Program-made: the position numbers and the translations under genes
Part shown: piece after piece, positions 1 to 8,826 of the stretch
Layout of the letters: every line of letters begins with the position of its first letter
How positions within the stretch are numbered: position 1 is the stretch's first letter
The notes under the pieces: model-generated
What the model was told of the DNA's origin: nothing
Databases searched by the model: none
What the model saw: only the letters and a program-made list of their open reading frames with translations
Origin: Maribacter sp. MJ134
Lineage (GTDB): Bacteria; Bacteroidota; Bacteroidia; Flavobacteriales; Flavobacteriaceae
DNA: 64,000 bases
Reading direction: 5' to 3'
Assembly: GCF_003970695.1 (NCBI RefSeq)
Contig: NZ_CP034570.1
Span: 1,860,001 to 1,924,000 of the forward strand

Positions 1-913
1 TGGAGAACCCATCATATTCATAAACGGTTTGAAGGGTATCCGGTGTTTCAGATGCATCATTCGGGTAAGCAAATTTTCCGCCTAAAGCCATAACGGATTT
101 AGGCGTACCCACCTTCATTCCATATAAGGCATAATCAATTAAATGAACACCCCAATCTGTCATTAAACCTCCGGCATAATCCCAGAACCATCTAAAATTA
201 AAATGAAATCTATTTACATTGAATGCACGTTGAGGAGCAGGTCCTAACCACATCTTATAATCTACACCTTTTGGTATTTCGCTATCCACCGTAACAGGCA
301 CTGGTTTCATCCAGCCTTGATACGCCCAAGCCTTAGCAAGGCGTATTTCACCCAACTTACCCGAATGTACATAATTGATGGCATCCACAAAATGAGGCTG
401 ACTTCTTTGCCATTGCCCAACCTGAACCATACGGTCGCTTGCCTGCACATGGCCCAACATTAGGTTTGCCTCCTCGACCGAATTGGCAATAGGCTTTTCA
501 CAATATACATCCTTACCTGCCTTTAGGGCGTCTGTTAATTGTAAGCAATGCCAGTGGTCTGGAGTACCGATTATCACTACGTCAATATCCTTATTTTCCA
601 GTAACTTTCTATAGTCGCTATACCATTTCGGTTTTTTAATACCCGCCTTTTCCAAATCTACCGTTCTGGAGCGTAATACGTTCTCGTCTACGTCACATAA
701 TGCAATTACATTAGTGTCGTTCATTTTAAGGACGGATGTTAAATCCGAAAAACCCATGCCCTTACAACCGATTAAACCAACATTTATAGTGTCATTGGGG
801 CCTAATTTTCTGCGCATAGCCCCTAATAGCTCCATTGGAAAAGTAAATGAGGCCCCTGTTAGAGCTAAGCCTGCCGCACCTTTTCGAATGAAATCTCTTC
901 TACTATTTATCAT
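1..913 (-). CDS. Gfo/Idh/MocA family oxidoreductase, partial at the window edge
   Basis: NAD(P)-dependent oxidoreductase, probably acting on sugars or cyclitols in the periplasm. The first 304 residues are visible; the C-terminus lies before base 1. The N-terminus reads MINSRRDFIRKGAAG, a twin-arginine-type signal. A Rossmann start follows (NVGLIGCKGMG, around residue 40), then the family's CEKPIANS motif and GGLMTDWGVHLIDY, typical of secreted Bacteroidota members. The start is the ATG at 911-913, the only one upstream of the Tat motif. Substrate cannot be told. It is co-directional with yajC but a terminator hairpin at 955-985 separates them. Confidence 0.9.
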   Translation of the reverse strand, partial: MINSRRDFIRKGAAGLALTGASFTFPMELLGAMRRKLGPNDTINVGLIGCKGMGFSDLTSVLKMNDTNVIALCDVDENVLRSRTVDLEKAGIKKPKWYSDYRKLLENKDIDVVIIGTPDHWHCLQLTDALKAGKDVYCEKPIANSVEEANLMLGHVQASDRMVQVGQWQRSQPHFVDAINYVHSGKLGEIRLAKAWAYQGWMKPVPVTVDSEIPKGVDYKMWLGPAPQRAFNVNRFHFNFRWFWDYAGGLMTDWGVHLIDYALYGMKVGTPKSVMALGGKFAYPNDASETPDTLQTVYEYDGFS

Positions 914-954
914 CTTTATGTTCTTTGTGGTTATAAGTTAAAAAAATAAGACAT

Positions 955-985
955 AAAAAAAGCACCAATGTTTCCATTGGTGCTT
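955..985 (-). terminator. Rho-independent terminator after yajC
   Basis: On the minus strand a perfect 10-bp stem (AGCACCAATG/CATTGGTGCT) with a 4-nt loop is followed by a run of U. It lies just downstream of the yajC stop. Confidence 0.8.
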
Positions 986-1006
986 CACTTCTGCTGCGCT
1001 GCAACA

Positions 1007-1294
1007 TTATTTTTTAACGGGAGCGGCTAGTTTTCTGCTCATCTCCATAGATATGGCGGACCTATCGAACTTTAATTTTCCGGCCATTGTTTCAATGACA
1101 CAGGAAGCATCCTTATCGTTCAAATCTACAACCTTACCGTGTAGTCCACTTTTCGTTATTACGCGATCACCACGTTTTAATTCCGCCGAAAATTTCTTCT
1201 CGTCCTTTTGTCTTTTCATTTGCGGTCTTATCATAAAGAAATAAGCCACAACGAAAATTAAAATCATTGGAAGAAACTGTCCTATATCACCCAT
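1007..1294 (-). CDS. yajC: preprotein translocase subunit YajC
   Basis: Small inner-membrane accessory of the SecDF-YajC complex, assisting Sec-dependent protein export. The 95-residue protein has one N-terminal membrane segment (about residues 8-22) followed by the hallmark FMIRPQMKRQK and a small basic cytoplasmic domain with GDRVITKSGLHGKV. Length and order match the family. It is the last gene of a minus-strand run with the DUF1573 lipoprotein (23 nt gap) and nusB, a neighbourhood I know from other Flavobacteriia. Confidence 0.95.
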   Translation of the reverse strand: MGDIGQFLPMILIFVVAYFFMIRPQMKRQKDEKKFSAELKRGDRVITKSGLHGKVVDLNDKDASCVIETMAGKLKFDRSAISMEMSRKLAAPVKK

Positions 1295-1317
1295 TTGGTA
1301 GCTATTAAATTTTAAAA

Positions 1318-1788
1318 TTATTTAACAGGCCCAAGTGGCGCTGCTCCTTTTGGGTTAACAAAAGCTTTGATTCTTAAAAGCTCAGAACCCTTTTCTGTAT
1401 TTGCGGTCACTGTAATGGTCTTGGTAACCTGATTTTGACCAGACCCATTAAATTTCACCAATAACTCACTAGATTCACCAGGAGCAATTGGTTCTTTTGG
1501 CGGGTTTGGTACTGTACAACCACAGCTACTTTTAGCATCGGTAATGATTAGAGGGGCGTTACCAGTATTGGTAAATTTAAAAGCCGTCTCTTGTGGAGTA
1601 CCTTGCTCAATAGTACCGAAATCATGCTCGGCTTTTTCAAAGGTCATTACCGGAATAGCCTTAGCAGCTTCATCCCTAACAGCTGCTTCCGCAACATTAT
1701 CAGTGTTAATTTTACTTGAGGCATTTTCTTTACAAGAGGTGAATGCGAACAAGGAAATCGTACAAATTGCAACTACTATCTTTTTCAT
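1318..1788 (-). CDS. DUF1573 domain lipoprotein
   Basis: Secreted lipoprotein of unknown function. The signal ends in a lipobox (FTSC, Cys19). The rest is one DUF1573 domain, an Ig/HYDIN-like beta sandwich, seen in HDFGTIEQGTPQ and the conserved SSCGCTVPNPP motif, and ending in a proline/glycine tail. Length of 156 residues is usual. It sits between nusB and yajC and is probably co-transcribed with them; the context gives no specific function. Confidence 0.9.
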   Translation of the reverse strand: MKKIVVAICTISLFAFTSCKENASSKINTDNVAEAAVRDEAAKAIPVMTFEKAEHDFGTIEQGTPQETAFKFTNTGNAPLIITDAKSSCGCTVPNPPKEPIAPGESSELLVKFNGSGQNQVTKTITVTANTEKGSELLRIKAFVNPKGAAPLGPVK

Positions 1789-1836
1789 TATTTAAGGTAT
1801 TTATTTTTTAATTAAACGTAAAATTAGAAAAATATT

Positions 1837-2784
1837 TTATAACAGCCCTCTACCCATCTTATTCAGTTTTCCTTCGGCCTTATATTCTTTAGTTAGCTTG
1901 TCTAGAATACCATTGATAAAAATACTGCTTTTAGGTGTTGAATATTCTTTGGCGATTTCTAAATATTCGTTAATTGTTACCCGCTCCGGTATCGATGGAA
2001 AATGGAGTAGTTCGCAAATGGCCATTTTAAGTAGAATGGCATCCACATCGGCAATACGGTCCTTGTCCCAATTGGGTGTTTTACCCTCTATCTCCTTCTC
2101 TAAAGCATCGTTCTTAAGCAATGTTTTAGAAAGAAGTTGATTGGCAAAATCCATATCCTCTTTATCTTTCAACAATTTGGGCGTAAAGTAATCCGGCTTC
2201 TGTTGTGCTTTTGCCTTCTTAAACAAACGAACGATAAAGGTATTTACAATGGGGATATCATCTATCCAAGTAAGTTTATCATCCTCAAAATATTCGTAAA
2301 TTTTGTCGTTCGGGGCAATGACCTCTTTAAACAATTCTATAATAACTTGCTTATCGGACTCGTAGCTGTTATCGTTAGAGTTCATATAGTTCTTGTAAAT
2401 GGTACTTTCTAAGATAGCATTATAGATGAGCTTTACATATTCCTCGTTAAGGTACCAGTTATCCAGTTTTCTATTGGTCAATTCTTCCTTTAAAGTCTGG
2501 CTCTGAATGAGTTGAAGTAAGAGTTTGTTCTTTGTAAATTTCAACTCGTCTGGGAATGCCGTTTCTTCTGTATTCAAGTATTTCTTGGAAGCTAAATCTA
2601 TTTGATTTGCAGCACGTTGGTGAAGTTCTATAAAAAGACTTAACCATAACAAGTATAAACTGTACGTATTAGCTATACTAACTTTTAAAAATTTCTCCTG
2701 TTTGGGCAAGGAGTCGTCTTTTGATTGAATTAGGGCATAAATGCATTGCATTACTTTTACCCTAATGTGCCTTCGTGTAAGCAT
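1837..2784 (-). CDS. nusB: transcription antitermination factor NusB (long Bacteroidota form)
   Basis: Binds boxA RNA with NusE (S10) during rRNA transcription. The start is placed at the ATG giving MLTRRHIRVKVMQ, the conserved N-terminus of this family; an upstream ATG would add 17 residues of no family resemblance. With this start the protein has 315 residues, about twice the enterobacterial size, as usual in Bacteroidota. The NusB fold is in the C-terminal third (ADVDAILLKMAICELL, then PERVTINEYLEIAKEYS). It heads the nusB-DUF1573-yajC run and is divergent from the ABC exporter. Confidence 0.93.
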   Translation of the reverse strand: MLTRRHIRVKVMQCIYALIQSKDDSLPKQEKFLKVSIANTYSLYLLWLSLFIELHQRAANQIDLASKKYLNTEETAFPDELKFTKNKLLLQLIQSQTLKEELTNRKLDNWYLNEEYVKLIYNAILESTIYKNYMNSNDNSYESDKQVIIELFKEVIAPNDKIYEYFEDDKLTWIDDIPIVNTFIVRLFKKAKAQQKPDYFTPKLLKDKEDMDFANQLLSKTLLKNDALEKEIEGKTPNWDKDRIADVDAILLKMAICELLHFPSIPERVTINEYLEIAKEYSTPKSSIFINGILDKLTKEYKAEGKLNKMGRGLL

Positions 2785-2908
2785 GTGAAAGAACTGTTGT
2801 TTTATGATTGATTTTCGCAGGGCAAAAGTAAGCATCTATTCAGACTGCCACAAAAGCATTAGCATTTATCTTAGGTATTTTATAACATTCGATTCTTTAT
2901 CAAAAACT

Positions 2909-2916
2909 TATCTTTG
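2909..2916 (+). promoter_or_regulatory. TATCTTTG -7 box of the ABC exporter
   Basis: Matches the Bacteroidota -7 consensus TAnnTTTG, 39 bases before the ATG at 2955. No clear -33 TTTG is seen at the expected distance. Confidence 0.5.
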
Positions 2917-2954
2917 GCAAATCTTAAATCAGAATTTTGCAACCGTAGGCTTTA

Positions 2955-4706
2955 ATGAAGGAACTTAAGCATCTTAATAAATACTTCAAAAAATATTGGC
3001 TTAAACTCCTGGTAGGAATTATAATCACCATTATTGCCCGCCTTTTTCAACTCGTAATGCCTTCTTACGTCAACAAGATTATTTCCGTTGTTGAGCAATT
3101 CATAAGAGAAGAACTGCCCACCGCCACCGCAAAGGAGCTTTTACAGGAATACATTCTTATCATTGTCGGAGCCGCATTACTTTCTGGTTTTTTCACTTTC
3201 TTAATGCGACAGACCATTATTAATGTTTCCAGGTATATTGAGTACGACCTGAAAAATGAAATTTTTGATCACTATCAAATTTTAAGCCTCAACTTTTATA
3301 AAAAAAATAGAACAGGTGATCTAATGAACCGTATAAGTGAAGATGTTAATCAGGTACGTTTGTATGCCGGTCCTGCAATCATGTACGGGATGCAGACCCT
3401 TACGCTTTTCGCCTGCCTTATTCCATTAATGTTCATTAAAGCACCAACTTTAGCTGCTTATACGCTGTTACCCTTACCTATTCTTTCGGTTCTCATATAT
3501 CGTATCAGTAAAATTATCCATAAAAGAAGTACTATCGTACAGGAGTACCTATCCTCCCTATCCACGTTTACGCAAGAGGTATTTTCCGGTGTTTCCGTAA
3601 TTAAGGCCTATGCTTTAGAACCTCAGACGAACCGGGAACTAAGTGATTTGGCCAATGAAGGCAGGGAAAAGAGTATGAGCTTGGCTAAAGTAAACGCATG
3701 GTTCTTTCCTCTTATGATATTACTTATTGGCATTAGTAATATTCTGGTCATATATATCGGTGGTAAGCAATATATAGACGGGGAAATAGGTGTTGGTCTA
3801 ATCGCAGAATTTATCCTTTATGTAAACATGCTAACATGGCCCGTGGCCATTGTTGGGTGGTTGACCTCTATCGTTCAAAGAGCGGAGGCAAGTCAAAAAA
3901 GAATAAATGAATTTTTGAACGAGTCATCAGAATTAAACACGGACAATGCCATAACACATGAAGTTAAGGGGGATATTGAGTTCAAGTATGTCACCTTCAC
4001 TTATGAGGATACGGAAATAACAGCGTTAAAAAATCTTTCCTTCCATATTAAGCAAGGAGAAACTACGGCAATTATCGGTAAAACCGGTTCGGGGAAATCA
4101 ACGATATTAGATTTGGTTGCGCGGTTGTACGATGTTACTTCTGGAGAAGTTCTGATAGACGGTATTCCTATTAAAACAATGAATGTAAGAAATCTCAGGG
4201 AGGCCATAGGTGCTGTTCCACAGGATGCCTTTCTATTTTCCGATACCATTAAAAACAATATTAAATTCGGAAAGCATGATGCTACGGACGAAGAAATTAT
4301 AGCCACGGCCAAAAAAGCGGTCGTACACGATAACATCATCGGTTTTTCCAAACAGTATGAAACGGTATTAGGAGAAAGAGGAATTACCCTAAGTGGTGGA
4401 CAAAAACAACGCGTGTCCATTGCCCGTGCTTTGATGAAAGACCCCCAGATATATCTTTTTGATGATTGTCTCTCGGCGGTGGACACCGAAACAGAAGAGG
4501 AGATATTAGCGAACCTGAAAAAGGCCTCGAAAAACCGGACTACACTGATTGTAAGCCATAGGGTTTCTTCTGCTAAAAACGCTGATAAAATATTGGTTTT
4601 GGAAGATGGGAAGCTTTTGCAAGAAGGAACACACGAGGAACTAAATGCTATCGACGGCTACTATAAAGAGCTCTATAATAATCAGCTTTCCGAGAAAGAA
4701 AACTAG
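2955..4706 (+). CDS. ABC exporter, fused permease and ATPase (MdlA/BmrC-like)
   Basis: Half-size ABC exporter: an N-terminal six-helix membrane domain (about residues 15-310) and a C-terminal nucleotide-binding domain (335-580). Walker A is IIGKTGSGKST near 372, the signature LSGGQKQR near 478, the H-loop IVSHR. Walker B reads IYLFDDCLSAVD, so the catalytic Glu is replaced by Asp, as in the MdlA/BmrC halves of heterodimeric exporters. No partner gene lies nearby. Substrate unknown; lipid or drug export is typical of the family. Promoter region is shared with nusB on the other strand. Confidence 0.92.
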   Translation: MKELKHLNKYFKKYWLKLLVGIIITIIARLFQLVMPSYVNKIISVVEQFIREELPTATAKELLQEYILIIVGAALLSGFFTFLMRQTIINVSRYIEYDLKNEIFDHYQILSLNFYKKNRTGDLMNRISEDVNQVRLYAGPAIMYGMQTLTLFACLIPLMFIKAPTLAAYTLLPLPILSVLIYRISKIIHKRSTIVQEYLSSLSTFTQEVFSGVSVIKAYALEPQTNRELSDLANEGREKSMSLAKVNAWFFPLMILLIGISNILVIYIGGKQYIDGEIGVGLIAEFILYVNMLTWPVAIVGWLTSIVQRAEASQKRINEFLNESSELNTDNAITHEVKGDIEFKYVTFTYEDTEITALKNLSFHIKQGETTAIIGKTGSGKSTILDLVARLYDVTSGEVLIDGIPIKTMNVRNLREAIGAVPQDAFLFSDTIKNNIKFGKHDATDEEIIATAKKAVVHDNIIGFSKQYETVLGERGITLSGGQKQRVSIARALMKDPQIYLFDDCLSAVDTETEEEILANLKKASKNRTTLIVSHRVSSAKNADKILVLEDGKLLQEGTHEELNAIDGYYKELYNNQLSEKEN

Positions 4707-4775
4707 AAAATTGTTGTTGGATAGCGTTTTTTTTTTCATTTTTGATAGAATAATCAGACATTATAACGACAGGAA

Positions 4776-5150
4776 ATGAGCGACAGAGAATCAATGGACC
4801 AAGAGGAAATTCACTCTAAAGTTTTACGTGCGGGCAGAAGAACTTACTTTTTTGATGTGAGAAGCACAAAGGCCGGAGACTACTATTTAACCATTACAGA
4901 AAGTAAGAAATTTACTCATGATGATGGTTCTTTTCATTATAAAAAACATAAAATATACCTCTATAAAGAAGATTTTGAAGCCTTCAAAGAAAATTTTGAG
5001 GAGATGATGGACTTTATTATAGAGGAAAAAGGTACCGAAGTTATCTCGGAAAGACATCAAAAAGACTTTAAGAAAGAGGAGGATGGCACTGCCGTTAGTG
5101 AAGAAAAACCAAGTGGTAGTTTTACCGATGTCAGTTTTGACGACATTTAG
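4776..5150 (+). CDS. PUR family DNA/RNA-binding protein (DUF3276)
   Basis: 124-residue protein made of one PUR-repeat-like domain (about 15-90: RAGRRTYFFDVRSTKAGDYYL, with TITESKK and KIYLYKEDFEAF), a single-stranded nucleic-acid-binding fold common in Bacteroidota, and an acidic, low-complexity C-terminus. Its physiological role is not known to me. It follows the ABC exporter by 69 bases and ends at a strong terminator (5176-5204), so it may be read with the exporter or alone. Confidence 0.9.
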   Translation: MSDRESMDQEEIHSKVLRAGRRTYFFDVRSTKAGDYYLTITESKKFTHDDGSFHYKKHKIYLYKEDFEAFKENFEEMMDFIIEEKGTEVISERHQKDFKKEEDGTAVSEEKPSGSFTDVSFDDI

Positions 5151-5175
5151 ATAAAAATACTCTTAAATAAATGAT

Positions 5176-5204
5176 AACGACCCTTGTAATTAAGGGTCGT
5201 TTTC
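5176..5204 (+). terminator. Rho-independent terminator after the PUR gene
   Basis: Perfect 10-bp stem AACGACCCTT/AAGGGTCGTT with a 6-nt loop, followed by TTTCTATTTTT. Confidence 0.85.
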
Positions 5205-5235
5205 TATTTTTATACCATAGCTAAATTCAACCAAA

Positions 5236-7755
5236 ATGAAGAAAATTTTACTTGCCTTTGTACTGACCACTTGCTTTTACTCCAGCGCGCAACAACCAGT
5301 AGCATTAGATTACTACTTACCACAGGGAATTACCTACGACGCATCTATCCCAACGCCTAAAGAAGTTATCGGTCACGAAGTAGGAGAATGGCACGTAACA
5401 CATGATAAGTTAATGTTCTACATGCAGACCCTTGCCAAGTCTAGCGACCGTATCAGCATAGAGAACAGAGGGGAAACTTTTGAAGGCAGACCATTGTTAC
5501 TACTGACCATTACCACTCCAGAGAACCATGGGAATATAAATAAAATAAGGGAAGACCATATTGCGCTCACCGAGAATGCCGGTAGCGGCGATATTTCTAA
5601 TATGCCCATTATAGTGTACCAAGGATTTTCTATTCACGGAAACGAACCTAGTGGTGCAAATGCAGGTTTGGCGTATGCGTATTATTTGGCAGCAGCTCAA
5701 GGCCCCGAGATTGAAAAGATGCTGAGTGATATGGTAATTTTAATGGACCCATCTTACAATCCTGATGGCTTGCAACGCTTTGCTTATTGGGCAAACACCA
5801 ATAAAAGCATCAATTTAGTAGCAGATAACAACGAGCGCGAGTACCATGAGGTTTGGCCCGGAGGAAGAACAAATCATTACTGGTTTGACATGAACAGGGA
5901 CTGGTTACCGGTACAACTTCCCGAAAGTAGGGCCCGTATAGAAAGTTTTCATAAATGGCTACCGAATATCCTTACGGACCACCACGAAATGGGCACGAAC
6001 TCCACCTTCTTCTTTCAGCCGGGAGAACCTACGAGGGTACATCCACTAACCCCAAAAATTAATCAGGAGTTAACCACCGAGATTGGTACCTATCATGCAA
6101 AAGCGCTAGATAAAATAGGCTCTTTATACTATTCCGAGGAAGGATACGACGATTACTACTACGGAAAAGGCTCTACTTTCCCAGATGTAAATGGTAGTGT
6201 AGGTATTCTTTTCGAACAAGGAAGCTCTAGAGGTCATGTTCAGGAAAGCGAGAACGGCTTACTGACCTTTCCGTTTACGATTCGCAATCAGTTTACCACC
6301 GCCTTGTCTACGATTGAGGCCGCGACAAACATGCGCGAAAAAATCTTGGGTTATCAGAAAAAATTCTATGAAGATGTAAAGAATGAAGCCGCAAGAAGCA
6401 AAACCAAAGGAATTGTTTTTGGAGATAGTAAAGATGGTGCAAAGGCGTGGCACCTGGCCGAGATATTGGAACGCCACAAAATGAAAATACATGAATTGGC
6501 AAATGATGTAACCATTAATGGAAAAACATATGTGAAAGGAAAAAGTTATGTTGTTCCCATGGATCAGAAAAATCCACGACTGGTCAAAGCGATGTTTGAA
6601 AAGCGCACCACGTTTACGGACAGTTTGTTCTATGATATCTCTGCCTGGACATTTCCGTTAGCATTTAATGTTGATTACGCCGAGCTTGGCTCACTAAGTA
6701 ACGCAGGACCACAAATTGATAAGCTAGCCGCTTTACAAGGCACTGTTAGTGCTAAAAGTAACTATGCATATCTGTTTGAATGGAACGAGTATTACACTCC
6801 AAAGGCCTTACACGCTATTGTAGAAAAAGGCCTTAGGGCCAAAGTGGCAAAATCCCCATTTACCTTGGAAGGCAAAACGTATGATTACGGAACCATCATG
6901 GTTCCCGTACAGAACCAAGATTTAAGTGCTTCCGAACTGCACACATTCTTAGTCGACGTGGCCAAGGAAAGTAATGTAACGATTACCGCCGTAGGAACAG
7001 GACTTACAAGAGGAATCGATTTGGGAAGTAATGATTTTGACCCTGTTGAGAAACAGAAAATAGCTATTCTTGTCGGCGATGGAATTCGTTCCTATGATGC
7101 CGGAGAAATTTGGCACTTGTTCGATACACGCTATAACATGGAGCTCACCAAAATAGATGTGGGTTATTTTTCTTCTGTTGATTTAAGCAAATATACCGAT
7201 ATCATTATTCCCAGTGCTTATGGAAAGGCACTGAACAAGAACAACTCGGAAAAACTGAAAGATTGGGTCAAAGACGGTGGCACTTTAATTGGCTATAGAA
7301 ATGTGGCAGAGTGGTTCAATACCAATGAATTTATGAAGTTAAAGTTTAGAAAGGATACTTTAGTCGCTAAGAACATCGCATTTGACCAGAAACGAGATTT
7401 TAACGGTGCCCAGGTAACCGGAGGGGCTATATTCGAGGCAACATTGGACCGTTCCCATCCCATAAATTTTGGCTACAACAACGATAAACTTGCTTTATTC
7501 AGAAATACCAATGTGTATATCTCTCCAGATGAAGATAGCTACAACAACCCCATCACATACACCAACGATCCATTATTAAGCGGGTACATCTCAGAAGAAA
7601 ATCTAGCACTTCTTAAAGGTTCCGTTCCGTTTCAAGTGCAACGTTTAGGAAAAGGACGTGTTATCGCCTTCACGGACAATACCAATTTCAGGGCCTTTTG
7701 GTACGGTACCAATAAACTCTTGATGAATGCTATTTTCTTCGGGGAAATGATGTAA
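5236..7755 (+). CDS. secreted M14 family zinc carboxypeptidase
   Basis: Large exported metallopeptidase of 839 residues with a cleavable signal (ends SSAQ). The M14 catalytic part lies in the first 370 residues: zinc motif HGNE near 135, substrate-binding NRDW, a third ligand region DHHEMG near 249, and the probable catalytic Glu in LFEQGSSRG. The remaining 450 residues form a second region typical of the large Bacteroidota M14 proteins, with a GATase-like stretch around 600-690. Likely degrades peptides in the periplasm or outside. Monocistronic, between a terminator and a convergent acyltransferase gene. Confidence 0.92.
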   Translation: MKKILLAFVLTTCFYSSAQQPVALDYYLPQGITYDASIPTPKEVIGHEVGEWHVTHDKLMFYMQTLAKSSDRISIENRGETFEGRPLLLLTITTPENHGNINKIREDHIALTENAGSGDISNMPIIVYQGFSIHGNEPSGANAGLAYAYYLAAAQGPEIEKMLSDMVILMDPSYNPDGLQRFAYWANTNKSINLVADNNEREYHEVWPGGRTNHYWFDMNRDWLPVQLPESRARIESFHKWLPNILTDHHEMGTNSTFFFQPGEPTRVHPLTPKINQELTTEIGTYHAKALDKIGSLYYSEEGYDDYYYGKGSTFPDVNGSVGILFEQGSSRGHVQESENGLLTFPFTIRNQFTTALSTIEAATNMREKILGYQKKFYEDVKNEAARSKTKGIVFGDSKDGAKAWHLAEILERHKMKIHELANDVTINGKTYVKGKSYVVPMDQKNPRLVKAMFEKRTTFTDSLFYDISAWTFPLAFNVDYAELGSLSNAGPQIDKLAALQGTVSAKSNYAYLFEWNEYYTPKALHAIVEKGLRAKVAKSPFTLEGKTYDYGTIMVPVQNQDLSASELHTFLVDVAKESNVTITAVGTGLTRGIDLGSNDFDPVEKQKIAILVGDGIRSYDAGEIWHLFDTRYNMELTKIDVGYFSSVDLSKYTDIIIPSAYGKALNKNNSEKLKDWVKDGGTLIGYRNVAEWFNTNEFMKLKFRKDTLVAKNIAFDQKRDFNGAQVTGGAIFEATLDRSHPINFGYNNDKLALFRNTNVYISPDEDSYNNPITYTNDPLLSGYISEENLALLKGSVPFQVQRLGKGRVIAFTDNTNFRAFWYGTNKLLMNAIFFGEMM

Positions 7756-7763
7756 AACAATTT

Positions 7764-7797
7764 ACCTAAGCCGCTATCGATTAAAAGGGGCTTAGGT
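7764..7797. terminator. hairpin between convergent genes (M14 peptidase and acyltransferase)
   Basis: Perfect 9-bp stem ACCTAAGCC/GGCTTAGGT with a 16-nt loop. It overlaps the last codons of the minus-strand acyltransferase gene. No real U-run follows, so termination is possible rather than certain. Confidence 0.45.
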
Positions 7798-8818
7798 ACT
7801 TTACTAAAATCCAATTACATACAAATAACGCTACCACTATGCCCAAAGCGAGCGCTAATCCACTATAGAAGTATAATACAATAAAAAGCAAAGTGTAGTA
7901 GATTAAAAAACCTATTATTGCCGTAGCAAAGCGCAAGGTTCCCGTAAATTCCGGTTCCCAGACCTTCGGTTTCATGATACCTTTCCATAGCAAAAATACT
8001 GGTGCGTTTAGTAAAACCAAAACTGTTTGAACAGCTACACTTTTCCGCTTTGGCTTTTTATGCTGAATTTTTGAATTAGCTTCTGCATAGTTTGAAATCA
8101 TTGTATTGACCTCTCTTGGTCTCAAATAATCCGCGCCTGCTCCATCCAAGAAACGAATCACCTTATCATATTCCGTCTCCGAGGCAACATGCGTAGTTAA
8201 TTCCTTTAAGCAATCGGAGACTAGCGTCTTTACCCTATTGGTAGATGCAATTATATCTTCGCTATCATAATGTGCATTTAAAGGGATACTCTTGCCATAG
8301 TAAATAGCCACCTCGTCCGGAAAATTTGTAGCATCCTTATAGTTTAATCCAACAGGTACCAGATGAATATCCAAATCGGGGTATTTGTTCTTTGCCCTAA
8401 ACAGAATTCTTGTAAATCCTTTACTCAAAGGACGCACCCGTCGCTTTAAATTATGGTTGGCTTCCGGAAACATTACCAATGCCTCTTTATCCCGAAGTAC
8501 ATCGGCACAGGCATCAAAAATCATATCGTTTTTAGATAATTTATCCTTACCGTCTCTTAACCTGTATATAGGAATCATTCTAAAATATCTAAAAATAGCG
8601 TCAAGAAGCGGTTTTCCAAAAACGTCTGAACGTGTCAAGAAAAAGGGCTTTCTATTACATGCGACTACGATAAGAAGCACATCTAACAATGCACTTTGGT
8701 GATTTGGCAAGAAAAGAACGGGTTTGTCCTTTGGTACGTTTTCTAGTCCGTGTACCTCAATTTTTTTATGATAGGCGTGCAACGCCAATTTCATCAAGAT
8801 TTTTATGAAATAATACAT
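7781..8818 (-). CDS. PlsC-like 1-acylglycerol-3-phosphate acyltransferase family protein
   Basis: Membrane acyltransferase of phospholipid synthesis or remodelling. Shows the HX4D catalytic motif as NHQSALLD near residue 40 and the glycerol-phosphate-binding block as FPEANHN near 115. Two or three hydrophobic helices at the C-terminus (about 275-340). At 345 residues it is longer than classical PlsC (about 240), as in the Bacteroidota subgroup with a C-terminal membrane domain. Eight bases after the BASS transporter gene, so one operon. True substrate unknown. Confidence 0.9.
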   Translation of the reverse strand: MYYFIKILMKLALHAYHKKIEVHGLENVPKDKPVLFLPNHQSALLDVLLIVVACNRKPFFLTRSDVFGKPLLDAIFRYFRMIPIYRLRDGKDKLSKNDMIFDACADVLRDKEALVMFPEANHNLKRRVRPLSKGFTRILFRAKNKYPDLDIHLVPVGLNYKDATNFPDEVAIYYGKSIPLNAHYDSEDIIASTNRVKTLVSDCLKELTTHVASETEYDKVIRFLDGAGADYLRPREVNTMISNYAEANSKIQHKKPKRKSVAVQTVLVLLNAPVFLLWKGIMKPKVWEPEFTGTLRFATAIIGFLIYYTLLFIVLYFYSGLALALGIVVALFVCNWILVKYLSPF

Positions 8819-8826
8819 CCTATTCT

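Noticed and set aside
714..941. 75-codon plus-strand ORF
   Set aside because: Antisense shadow of the oxidoreductase N-terminus, whose Tat signal and Rossmann motif are on the minus strand.
2785..2835. Upstream start of nusB
   Set aside because: The conserved N-terminus begins at MLTRRHIRVK; the 17 extra residues do not match the family.
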